A stretch of 64,000 bases of DNA from Symbiodinium sp. CCMP2592 (lineage: Eukaryota; Sar; Dinophyceae; Suessiales; Symbiodiniaceae). A model generated the notes under the pieces. It was not told the DNA's origin and did not search any database. It saw nothing but the letters and a program-made list of their open reading frames with translations. How positions within the stretch are numbered: position 1 is the stretch's first letter; each line of letters starts with the position of its first letter. Positions 56,101 to 64,000 of this stretch are shown in pieces. Made by a program: the position numbers and the translations under genes. The DNA lies in contig CAJNDT010001321.1 of assembly GCA_905221615.1 (NCBI GenBank), forward strand, positions 1 to 64,000. Reading direction: 5' to 3'.

Positions 56101-57700
56101 TATGAAGGAAAACCACCTAGAATCCTTATCCACGTGCATTTTATGAAGGAAAAACAATTGGATTCTTTATCCACGTGCATTTTATGAAGGAAAACCACCT
56201 GGAATCCTTATCCGCGTGCATTTCATGAAGCAAAACCACCTGGAATCCTTATTCATGTGCAGTTTATGAAGGAAAACCACCTGGAATCCTTATCCACGTG
56301 CATTTCATCAAGGAAAACCACCTGGAATCCGTATCCACGTGCAGTTTATGAAGGAAAAGAACCTGGATTCCTTATCCACGCGCAGTTTATGAAGGAAACC
56401 CACCTGAAATCCTTATGCACGTGCATTTTATGAAAGAAAACCACCTGGAAGCCTTGCCCACGTGCATTTTATGAAGGAAAACCACCTGGAACCCTTATCC
56501 ACGTATATTTTTTACAGGAAAACCACCTGGCATCCGTATCCACGTGCATTTTATGAAGGACAACCACTTGGAGTCATTAGCCAGGTGCATTTTATGAAGG
56601 AAAACCACCTGGAATCCTTATCCACGTGCATTTTATGCAGAGAAACCACCTGGAATCCTTACCCACGTGCATTTTATAAAGAGAAACCACCTGGAATCCT
56701 TATCCACGTGCATTTTATGAAGGAAAACCACCTGGAATCCTTATCCACGTGCATTTCATGAAGGAAATCCACCTGGAATCCTTATTGACGTACAGTTTAG
56801 GAAGGAAAACCACCTGGAATCCTTATCCACGTGCATTTTCTGAAGCAAAACCACCTGGGATCCTTATCCACATGCATTTTATCACTTGAAATCCCTATCC
56901 AGGTGCATTTTATGAATGAAAACCACCTGGAATTCTTAGCCACGTGCAGTTTATGAAGGAAAACCACCTGGAATCCTTATCCAAGTGCATGTTGTGAAGG
57001 AAAACCACCTGGAATCCTTATCCACGTACATTTTATGAAGGAAAACCGCCTGGAATCCTTATCCACGTGCATTTTATGAAGGAAACCCACCTGAAATCCT
57101 TATCCACGTGCATCTTATGAAGGCAAACCACCTAGAATCCGTAACCACGTGCATTTTATGAAGGAAAAAGAATTGGATTCTTTATCCACGTGCATTTTAT
57201 GAAGGAAAACCACCTGGAATCCTTATCCACGCGCATTTTATGAAGGACTACCACTTGGAGTCCTTATCCACGTGCATTTTATGCAGAGATACCACCTGGA
57301 GTCCTTATCCACGTGCATTTGAAGAAGGAAACCCACCTGGAATCCTTATCCACGTGCATCTTATGAAGGCAAACCACCTAGAATCCGTAACCACGTGCAT
57401 TTTATGAAGGAAAAAGAATTGGATTCTTTATCCACGTGCATTTTATGAAGGAAAACCACCTGGAATCCTTATCCACGCGCATTTTATGAAGGACTACCAC
57501 TTGGAGTCCTTATCCACGTGCATTTTATGCAGAGATACCACCTGGAGTCCTTATCCACGTGCATTTGAAGAAGGAAACCCACCTGGAATCCTTATCCACG
57601 TGCCTGCATGAAGGAAAGGCACCTGGAATCCTTATCCACGAGCATTTTATGAAGGAAAACCACCTGAAATCCTTATCTACGTGCATTTATAAAAGAAAAC
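53120..57700 (+). repeat. 41-bp satellite array, block 2
   Basis: Same unit and orientation as the array at 42290-46760, but units are more mixed (CATTTGAAGAAGG, TATAGGAAAACC, AACAATTGGATTC variants) and no 63-bp units remain. Near the right end a block of six units is duplicated: AGGCAAACCACCTAGAATCC occurs at 57121 and 57367 (246 bp = 6 x 41). The last unit ends about 80 bp before the 57777 start codon. Confidence 0.95.
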
Positions 57701-57776
57701 CCAAAGTTCCCCAGCACGTCGCAGTGGCTCCAGACGTTCCCACGCAATAGCAACTCGTAGCAAAGACCACGAAGCC

Positions 57777-58817
57777 ATGGCGAAATCGGTACACACGACT
57801 GCAGAAGCAGCTAAGCGACGACGCTTCTGCGCCACCTCCATCACCTCCACTAACCCAGCCAGATCAATTACCAACAACAACGGAGACGGGTCCCAACTAG
57901 TGGCCACCGTCAGGCGCTGGGGAAGCACATTTGGCGTCTTCGACGACGGCTCCAGAACAGAAACACTCTGGCAACTGCAAGTAACCCACGGCGGGCGTCA
58001 ATCCTTCGGCTACCATTTGCTGACAGTGTGCAGGGAAGCGCTGCAACAGCATCCAAACGAGAAAGTGCGTGATCCAATCCAACTAGAATCAGAGCTGCAC
58101 ATCAAGATTCTCAATGGAGCGCCGCCACACGCCGGACCAGCAGATCCAGATGGGGTCGGACTGGAAGCCTGGCAGCCAGTCATCTACGCCCCGACCCCGG
58201 CGGACGGCATGAACATCGTACAGTTCATCATGCGGCACAAAGTCAACGCCGGACACCTGCTGCAAATGCCACAGCTGGTCGCCCTCTTCCCAAACGAAGA
58301 ACAAAACACGCCAGTCCCCACGGCCTGGGTGGTGCACAAAGAACACATCCTACAAGCACCAACATTCAGAGCCCTCCCACCGAGGGGACGGCGCCACGTC
58401 ATGCTACAAGTAGAGATAGCAATGCCAAGCCAAGAAGAGCACGACATCGCCGCCAACCAAGAAGTATCAAGCAGCCAAGAAGAAGAGGACAATGCGGAGG
58501 GCATCGCTGTCGACAAAAGCTACAGCATCATGATCTTCGGTGGGATCTACGGCTTTCGCGAGCTCTTCGACGCAGCCAACATCCAAGGAGGACTCGTACC
58601 ACAACCTGACGGAACCAAAGACGAATACGTACGACACCTAAAGATCACCTTGTCAGACGAAGGCCAGAGCAAGCTAACCGCAATCCTCGACCAAGTCCTG
58701 TTGCGAGTTCCAATCTACCTCATCGATCAGACAGAACAGCAGGACGATCCGCTAATAAGCTGGCTCCTGAGACAACCATCAGTGTACCTCGGCGAAAAAT
58801 CCACGCAGTCGACCTGA
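57777..58817 (+). CDS. Conserved unknown protein, family F, copy 1
   Basis: 346 aa, no family recognised. Layout: a basic start (AAKRRRF, a likely nuclear signal); module 1 from about 35 to 235 with NGDGSQLVATVRRWG, FGVFDDGS, HGGRQSFGY, CREALQQHPN, GPADPDGVG and YAPTP; an acidic Gln/Glu linker (about 217-245); module 2 from 249 to the end with YSIMIFGGIYGFRELFD, EYVRHLK, VPIYLID and DPLISWLLRQPSVYLGE. By-eye identity to the copy at 59737 is about 69 % over 140 residues of module 1 and high in module 2. Invariant WG, GG, PADPDG and FGG-YGF blocks suggest a folded, constrained protein. The 41-bp array ends just upstream, so its promoter or leader must be inside or next to repeat DNA. Confidence 0.8.
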   Translation: MAKSVHTTAEAAKRRRFCATSITSTNPARSITNNNGDGSQLVATVRRWGSTFGVFDDGSRTETLWQLQVTHGGRQSFGYHLLTVCREALQQHPNEKVRDPIQLESELHIKILNGAPPHAGPADPDGVGLEAWQPVIYAPTPADGMNIVQFIMRHKVNAGHLLQMPQLVALFPNEEQNTPVPTAWVVHKEHILQAPTFRALPPRGRRHVMLQVEIAMPSQEEHDIAANQEVSSSQEEEDNAEGIAVDKSYSIMIFGGIYGFRELFDAANIQGGLVPQPDGTKDEYVRHLKITLSDEGQSKLTAILDQVLLRVPIYLIDQTEQQDDPLISWLLRQPSVYLGEKSTQST

Positions 58818-59120
58818 GCAAAACAGCAGCCTGGACAAAACCAGCCAGGTGAAGCCCGCAGGCCTGCGAAGAGGACCAAGTCCGAGAAAGAAATGCAATC
58901 GTCTCGTCAGTTTCACGCTGCACTAATCAAATTCGTGTAGCGGGCAGGACACACACGCCCGACAGGTCCCGCCCCTCGCAGCAAGGAATCGAAGAAGCAG
59001 CGAAAACGCCTTGCAGGAGCAGGACCCTCCGCATACGTCCCAACGCAAGATTCACCCACAGGCACGACACGTTTGAAGTCCCGCAGCAACTATCCGGCTC
59101 GAGTCTACGTCCTCAATGCC

Positions 59121-59555
59121 ATGAACCGCCACCAGCAGGAAGACCACCCTCCAAGACACGAGCGGCGCTCCGCAGAGAAGCCACGATTCAGCCGCCGACG
59201 CATACGCAGACAGCCCCACCGCAGAAACGCGATCCAACAGCAGCTCGAGAACATCATCCGTCGACGCTGGCAAGACGAGCAGGAGTACACGAATGCCACA
59301 TCGCTGCGAAGCCTCCTGCTGCACTTACTGAGGTCCTCAAAGCCACCACGCCACCAGAAGCAGCACCTCTGGCAAGACGCGTGCTGGTTTCTCACCCGAA
59401 AGTGCGAACCTCGGCCTAACTCGAGCAGAATACGCAGCAGAACAGCCCAACGGCATCACGAGACACGACCCTGCTTTCTGTCATGCCTAGGTGCGAAGCA
59501 GCTCAAAGGCAAGAGCAAGACAGACCTCAAGAAGACGCGTGGAACCAGCTGCTGA
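59121..59555 (+). CDS. Hypothetical Arg-rich protein
   Basis: 144 codons. The first 50 residues are very basic (FSRRRIRRQPHRR), followed by a helical stretch (IQQQLENIIRRRWQDEQEY and SLRSLLLHLLRSS) and a Cys/Lys-rich end. The helix pattern favours coding, but the region is T-poor and the antisense strand also carries open frames, so chance is possible. It sits between the two family F genes and is not repeated elsewhere in the window. Confidence 0.35.
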   Translation: MNRHQQEDHPPRHERRSAEKPRFSRRRIRRQPHRRNAIQQQLENIIRRRWQDEQEYTNATSLRSLLLHLLRSSKPPRHQKQHLWQDACWFLTRKCEPRPNSSRIRSRTAQRHHETRPCFLSCLGAKQLKGKSKTDLKKTRGTSC

Positions 59556-59671
59556 GAAAACTGCACCGCGCATAAAGCGAGCACAACAGAAAAAGGCACC
59601 AAGTCAAGCACAGCTCCCATAGCAAAGAAACCGCAACACATGCTCTCGCGTGACAAAACATCTCACAAGCT

Positions 59672-59684
59672 CGCTTGGCTCAAG
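59672..59684 (+). promoter_or_regulatory. CGCTTGGCTCAAG motif upstream of family F copy 2
   Basis: Second occurrence of the motif at 52301, here with the final G, so TTGGCTCAAG matches the last ten bases of the dinoflagellate spliced leader. It lies 52 bp before the start at 59737. The bases 5' of it match the leader only in part. Confidence 0.33.
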
Positions 59685-59736
59685 CACCACCAGCTGGACA
59701 CTCCAAGCCCAGAACCCAAGCCCGCGTGAAGGTATC

Positions 59737-60747
59737 ATGGCAGCAAGGATGGAGCCGACAAACAGCACTACGAAAAGGAAGCGCTTCACCGCCGGTGGAA
59801 TCACACTCAAGGCACTCGTCAAGACGAGTGATGCAGCCGTGAACGGAGATGGCTCCGAGCTCGTTGCAACGATCAGACGCTGGGGCACCACCTTTGGAGT
59901 CTTCGAAGACGGTTCCAAAGCAGAAGAACTCTGGCAGATACAAATCGCACATGGAGGGCGCCAGTCCTTCGGGTACAATTTGCTCGCCACGTGCAGGGAA
60001 GCCTTGCAGCAACACCCCAACACCAAAGTCCGAGACTTGCCACAGCTGGAAGCTCACATGCACATCAAGGTCGTGATCGGAGCCCCGCCTATGTCCGGAC
60101 CAGCCGATCCAGACGGCGTCGGCATAAGAGACTGGCAGCCGGTGCTCTACGCCCCCACACCACACGAAGGACTCAACCTGATCAGTTTCATCGTCCGACA
60201 CAAAGTGACGACCGGCCAACTTCTCCAACTTCCCCACTTCATCGCGCTCTACCCGGGCGAGGAAACCGCCACCGCACCCGACCCCTGGGTGGTGCACGAC
60301 GACCACCATCTACAGCACCGACCATTTCAAGCACTCCCGCCCAAAGGCCGCCGCCACATCATGCTGCAGGTAGAAATCGACCCTATCGCCGACACATCAA
60401 CAACCATGCCACCGAACAGCGAAGGCGAGCCTACAGAAAGACCAGACACGCCGCCCGAGTACAGTCTAATGATTTTCGGCGGCATCTACGGATTCCGCGA
60501 GCTCTTCGACACGGCCAACATCCAGGGCTGCACCGTACCTATCCCGGACAGCGAAAAGACCGAATATGTCCGACATCTGAAACTCACCTTCTCCGAGGAC
60601 CACAAGCACAAGCTCACAAACGTCCTGGAACAAGTCCTACTCAACGTGCCGGTCTACCTAATCGACAACACGGAAACGAAGAGAGATCCCTTGATCAGTT
60701 GGCTTCTAGAGCAGCCCTCCGTGTACCTTGGCGAAACGTCAAAATAA
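59737..60747 (+). CDS. Conserved unknown protein, family F, copy 2
   Basis: 336 aa. The start at 59737 (MAARMEPTNSTTKRKRF) aligns its basic patch with that of the copy at 57777; the frame is open to 59650. Module 1 (about 42-235) keeps NGDGSELVATIRRWG, HGGRQSFGY, CREALQQHPN and GPADPDGVG. The linker is shorter and Thr/Pro/Glu-rich. Module 2 keeps YSLMIFGGIYGFRELFD, VPVYLID and DPLISWLLEQPSVYLGE. A 316-codon frame in another phase over 59991-60941 is a shadow created by low T content. There are no transmembrane segments or catalytic signatures I know; the role is open. Confidence 0.8.
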   Translation: MAARMEPTNSTTKRKRFTAGGITLKALVKTSDAAVNGDGSELVATIRRWGTTFGVFEDGSKAEELWQIQIAHGGRQSFGYNLLATCREALQQHPNTKVRDLPQLEAHMHIKVVIGAPPMSGPADPDGVGIRDWQPVLYAPTPHEGLNLISFIVRHKVTTGQLLQLPHFIALYPGEETATAPDPWVVHDDHHLQHRPFQALPPKGRRHIMLQVEIDPIADTSTTMPPNSEGEPTERPDTPPEYSLMIFGGIYGFRELFDTANIQGCTVPIPDSEKTEYVRHLKLTFSEDHKHKLTNVLEQVLLNVPVYLIDNTETKRDPLISWLLEQPSVYLGETSK

Positions 60748-61090
60748 GCAGGAGCGAGTTTCTCGCAGGCATTCCCAGAAAGAGGCAGCCGAAGGCCCGC
60801 CCGACCGGACGCGAAGACCAGTACAGAGTCCGTCCGACAGCGGGCCAAGACTCCACACAAAGAGTCAAGACCGTCCCCCTTGCAACCGAACGCAGCGACG
60901 ACGGCAAGCGACAAGTAAAAGAAAAGCAGGATACCGGTTAAGAAATGTGAAGAACTTCATAGGTCACAATTCGCAAACCTCCAGTCAAACAGTTAAAGAG
61001 CCGCAGAGAGCAGTCAGAACACACCGTCGCAGCCAGACAAGCAGCGGCTCAAGCCGAGCAACCTCCTGCAAAAGCCGACGCCAAGCCCCG

Positions 61091-61684
61091 ATGGCCGCAA
61101 TCGACTACGCGCACTGGCAGCACATCCTAGGCGACAGCAGCGAAGGAGAAGATGAAGAAAGCGAAGAAGAAGTGTTCCAAAACCCACCTGCAGCAAGGTC
61201 TCCGCGACGCGACATCGTCCGAGGTTCGTTCGCAGTACGAAATCCACCGAAGCCCGACAACAAGGAAGAACGTCGTCTCCTGCGTGCTGAAAAACAAGAA
61301 CTACGCCTCTACCTCCAACGCAACCCATGTCCTCCAAAGAAACTCATACAAGAGTGGCTTCTCCAAGTCGCAACCACGCCGCGCACCGAAAGCCGTCCTG
61401 GACCCAACTTCGCGTATGTGATGAAGAGCATGGAATGGACCTACGAGCACCTCGGCTGGCTTCACTACCGCTCTCTCCTGATCCTCTGGACGTCCGGCAC
61501 CACCCGAACAACAGAGGCCTTCGACGCGCAACGCAAAGCCGGCATTCAGCTCTACCAACGAGGAGGACGCGAATGCATGCAGTTCAACTACTACGTCCTC
61601 CACTACACGATGTGCGGACGACACTTCATTCCCGACCCTCCCCGGTCCGCCTTCGGCTTCAACAGCCAGATCGAGAAAGCGTGA
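61091..61684 (+). CDS. Hypothetical protein with conserved-looking C-terminal domain
   Basis: 197 aa. I prefer the ATG at 61091 (MAAIDYAHWQHIL) because the frame further upstream (to 60728) is basic, low in complexity and overlaps the previous gene. Residues 15-30 are acidic (SSEGEDEESEEEVF). A charged helix follows (EERRLLRAEKQELRLYLQR). Residues 90-197 are aromatic-rich and globular-looking (YVMKSMEWTYEHLGW, RSLLILWTSGTTR, CMQFNYYVLHYTMCGRHF). No family recognised. It lies 340 bp after family F copy 2 on the same strand. Confidence 0.6.
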   Translation: MAAIDYAHWQHILGDSSEGEDEESEEEVFQNPPAARSPRRDIVRGSFAVRNPPKPDNKEERRLLRAEKQELRLYLQRNPCPPKKLIQEWLLQVATTPRTESRPGPNFAYVMKSMEWTYEHLGWLHYRSLLILWTSGTTRTTEAFDAQRKAGIQLYQRGGRECMQFNYYVLHYTMCGRHFIPDPPRSAFGFNSQIEKA

Positions 61685-62070
61685 ACGGAATCGGATCGTG
61701 GCAGGCCTGAAACGAACCAATACCATGTACTGTACAGACCTGTGCGCCAGACTCCGACACATGACTGCGAAGGGAAAAAAGCAAAGGCACCAACCACCGC
61801 AGCAAAAACAGCTCTGCGCAGCAGGTGAGAGCACAGATCCCATCCGAGTCCTAACCCACCACAGCAAAAAAACGCCAAAACCGCAGCCCATTTGATGCAA
61901 AAGACACACGACCGGCATGCTTCGCAGAGTCTCACCAGCCATGCAAACGACGAAAGCAGCGACAGCACCACAGCTGATTCCTCGACAAAAGCCCCAAAGA
62001 CACCGAAGCCCGGCAAACTAAGGACAGAACACACGCGAGAACTTCCTCCCTGACCGCTGCCACATGCTTA

Positions 62071-62619
62071 ATGTCGACACCACCACTAGCGAAGCCACGG
62101 ACGGTTCACGTGCTACTACAAACTCAATCGACCCAAGGTAGTCCCGGAAAGGCAGCTCGTGGAACACGACGGCGCCGTCGATGCCAAGAAACTCAGCAAC
62201 CCGACAGCATTTCATTCACATGCCCAAACAGCTTGACAAAACGAAAATGCCGAGGCGAGCATGTGCCAATCTCCAACAACAGCCTGCGAGATCAAGCTCT
62301 CCACATCACCCAATACTCGCACCTCGAAGCGGAGTTACAGCAACGGATACAAGCAGAACTCTGGTATCAATCCAGCCGAGAATGGTGGCAGAGCTGGACA
62401 ACCACCGGCTCCCCTGCGCACTACACGCAAGCGTCAAGGACGCGCATGATCCAGAGCGCCGCCCACCACGCAGTGCATCCAGCCCGCATGATCTCCCTAA
62501 GCAAAACCTTCGCCACTCCTGCAAGCCGGCTACAACTCCGGAAAGCCCGCATCCTTCTGCTGGAGGCCTGCGAGAGTGACATGCGGAACACCATCAGACG
62601 CATCTCAAATCTGAAATAA
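62071..62619 (+). CDS. Hypothetical helical protein
   Basis: 182 codons. The first 75 residues are basic and irregular (RGTRRRRRC) and may be leader sequence. From about 82 a helical pattern appears (YSHLEAELQQRIQAELWY, REWWQSWTTT) and the last 50 residues alternate charged and aliphatic positions (LQLRKARILLLEACESDMR). Another + frame (62181-62579) is open here but lacks hydrophobic periodicity. No family recognised. Confidence 0.45.
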   Translation: MSTPPLAKPRTVHVLLQTQSTQGSPGKAARGTRRRRRCQETQQPDSISFTCPNSLTKRKCRGEHVPISNNSLRDQALHITQYSHLEAELQQRIQAELWYQSSREWWQSWTTTGSPAHYTQASRTRMIQSAAHHAVHPARMISLSKTFATPASRLQLRKARILLLEACESDMRNTIRRISNLK

Positions 62620-62747
62620 CCTGCCCGACGAGTAGGAATGCGGTCAAAAGAAGTGAGAAGCCAAGACACAGTCCACCAACGAGCGAGCGCAGGCCAAACA
62701 AAAAGGATACGCTGCAGCAGATCCATGCGAGATCCGGACACCCTCCC

Positions 62748-62763
62748 GCACCCCCCCCCCCCC
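62748..62763. repeat. Poly-C run
   Basis: A run of more than a dozen C interrupted only at its edges (CACCC...CCAATC). Length is uncertain because homopolymers are error-prone. The surrounding spacer (62620-63152) is strongly T-poor and holds no other feature I can support. Confidence 0.8.
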
Positions 62764-63323
62764 AATCTCCACCCGGCCCCTCTACTGCGACTATGTCGGC
62801 CAAACAAACACAAACTCCACCGCAAACTCAAACTGACAACTGCCCGCAGCCATAAAACAGCGATCCAGTGACGTCTCACCGCAGAGCCATGGCGGCTACA
62901 CCATCAGAAGCACGGGCGCCTTAGCATTTCTCTTGCAACTACCTCTTGCGTGCACAGTTCCTTGGCAGCAATGGTAATACAGCACCAGCACTCCAACTAA
63001 GGAGGAAGCAGCCGCAACAAGAAAAACGACTATTACCACTGGTCCAGAGACGGGGCCAGCCAACACGAAAGTCATACACGGAGATCGCCAACCCAACGAG
63101 CACAGCGAAGAACTCGACGCCTGGGCCGTGGCCACAGTCCCAGCACCAGTAACAAATAAAATTTTACAACAATCAGACCCAAACAGAGACACACACACAG
63201 ACACACAGAGAGCGCCACCTCACTGCAGCCCAGGCAACAGAACAGGAAGAAGTCGACGAAGCCACACGTGCTAGCGAGGACGACAGGTGCCTCACCCCTG
63301 CGCCAAAGCTAGGAGAACGAATT

Positions 63324-63860
63324 ATGGTCACCAAAGAAGCTTGGCTAGCCCTGATTCTCAGCGGTGCCAAGACCATGGAAATACGGAATCGCCCAGCACA
63401 AGCCGGCCCAATCTGGATCGGTCACGGAGGCAAGATCTATGCTTCTGCTGAAATTACGGAATGCAGAGAGATGACGCAGGAGGAGTTCGAAAAGACAAGA
63501 GCGCAGCACCGGCACTTGAGCACAATGAGCAGCGGCAGCAAACTGTACGGCTTGCTGCTAGCGAACATCGTCCAACGAACCCAGCCAACGGAGTACTACC
63601 AAAAGCCAGCATCGGAACTCTGGACTTTCTTCAAAACGGCACCGGACGACAAGATCCCGCGCAGAACAGCCTCAAAGCGAACAGCGACCATGCCGGCCCT
63701 GAGGGATCAGCAAGAAGCCGGCAACTCCGCAAAAGAGACAGAAGATGGACAGCTTCCAGAAGACGACGACAAAGATGAAGAAACGCACGGAGCTGGAAGC
63801 CGCAAAAAGCAGACAAGAAAGAAACGCCGGTCTGCCATACCAACACTTCCGCTCACGTGA
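63324..63860 (+). CDS. ASCH-domain protein (PUA-like fold)
   Basis: 178 codons. Residues 1-25 (WLALILSGAKTMEIRNRP) match the ASCH signature W--LI--G-KT-E-R, followed by GPIWIGHGGKIYASAEI and later YGLLLANIVQ and LWTFFKTAP, all in the family's order, completing the small beta-barrel by residue 105. ASCH domains resemble RNA-binding PUA domains and are thought to bind RNA or modified bases. The last 70 residues are disordered and charged, with an acidic stretch and RKKQTRKKRRS, a likely nuclear signal. The frame is open upstream to 63153 without an ATG and reads protein-like just before (EQEEVDEATRASEDD), so the gene probably starts in an upstream exon and this ATG may be internal. Confidence 0.72.
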   Translation: MVTKEAWLALILSGAKTMEIRNRPAQAGPIWIGHGGKIYASAEITECREMTQEEFEKTRAQHRHLSTMSSGSKLYGLLLANIVQRTQPTEYYQKPASELWTFFKTAPDDKIPRRTASKRTATMPALRDQQEAGNSAKETEDGQLPEDDDKDEETHGAGSRKKQTRKKRRSAIPTLPLT

Positions 63861-64000
63861 AGCGAAGGTGAAAGTGAAGCCAAGAAATGACTGTACAAAG
63901 CAAGCGATGCACTGCCGTCTCAACCCACGCGGCCAGACCTCTTGCAAAAAAATAACACTTGCAGCTCATGACATGTGGGATAGCAGCATGCCACTCGGTC

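Noticed and set aside
59991-60941. 316-codon + frame over family F copy 2
   Set aside because: Out of phase with a conserved protein and very Arg/Pro-rich, as expected for a shifted frame in T-poor DNA.
60728-61090. N-terminal extension of the 61091 protein
   Set aside because: Basic, low-complexity sequence overlapping the previous gene; the first good start is at 61091.
1-64000. Telomere repeats, rRNA and tRNA genes
   Set aside because: No TTTAGGG-type runs, no rRNA segments and no tRNA-like cloverleaf with a TTCGA loop were found by eye.

Overview
The window looks like nuclear DNA of a dinoflagellate, most plausibly a Symbiodiniaceae-like alga. This rests on inference from several traits: proteins combining a ubiquitin-like N-terminus with ankyrin repeats, many intron-poor genes all on one strand, very large satellite arrays between genes, an ASCH-domain protein, and a possible spliced-leader relict upstream of two genes. 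No rRNA, tRNA, telomeric repeat, CRISPR array or prokaryotic operon was seen.

Layout. Positions 1-26150 are one hierarchical satellite: a 77-bp unit (roughly 220 copies, my estimate) interrupted every 1.2-1.7 kb by a 485-bp cassette, itself built of about six 51-bp and four 45-bp subunits. Two places hold an inverted stretch of the same material, giving 211-bp head-to-head palindromes. Positions 26150-28905 are a transition zone with a possible small exon, a 10-13-bp minisatellite and decayed 77-bp units. From about 29 kb to the end every convincing gene is on the + strand. That strand is depleted in T in genes and spacers alike, which also lengthens spurious + strand reading frames because every stop codon begins with T.

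Genes. A 143-aa protein (29003) has a paralogue at 49460. Four ubiquitin-like/ankyrin proteins lie at 38307, 39666, 48182 and 50485; 38307 and 50485 are close, gap-free paralogues. Two copies of an unrecognised, strongly conserved protein lie at 57777 and 59737. Single genes encode a leucine-rich-repeat protein (52370), a short coiled-coil protein (51733), a small acidic protein (51470) and an ASCH-domain protein (63324). Between 34.5 and 38.0 kb, pieces in the right order carry motifs of the cellular RNA-dependent RNA polymerase family used in RNA silencing, including a DYDGD catalytic motif. The gene is either split by introns or broken.

A second satellite family (63-bp units decaying to 41-bp units, each with a CACGTG palindrome) forms two arrays at 41.3-46.8 kb and 53.1-57.7 kb, interleaved with the paralogous genes. 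The second array stops about 80 bp before the start codon of the 57777 gene.

How the parts may work together is inference. Long palindromic satellites that could give double-stranded RNA sit near a candidate silencing polymerase, and a set of small lineage-specific gene families appears to have spread by local duplication together with satellite blocks. Several patches of the first array are so rich in indels that they look like unpolished long-read sequence, so copy numbers and some breaks should be treated with care.
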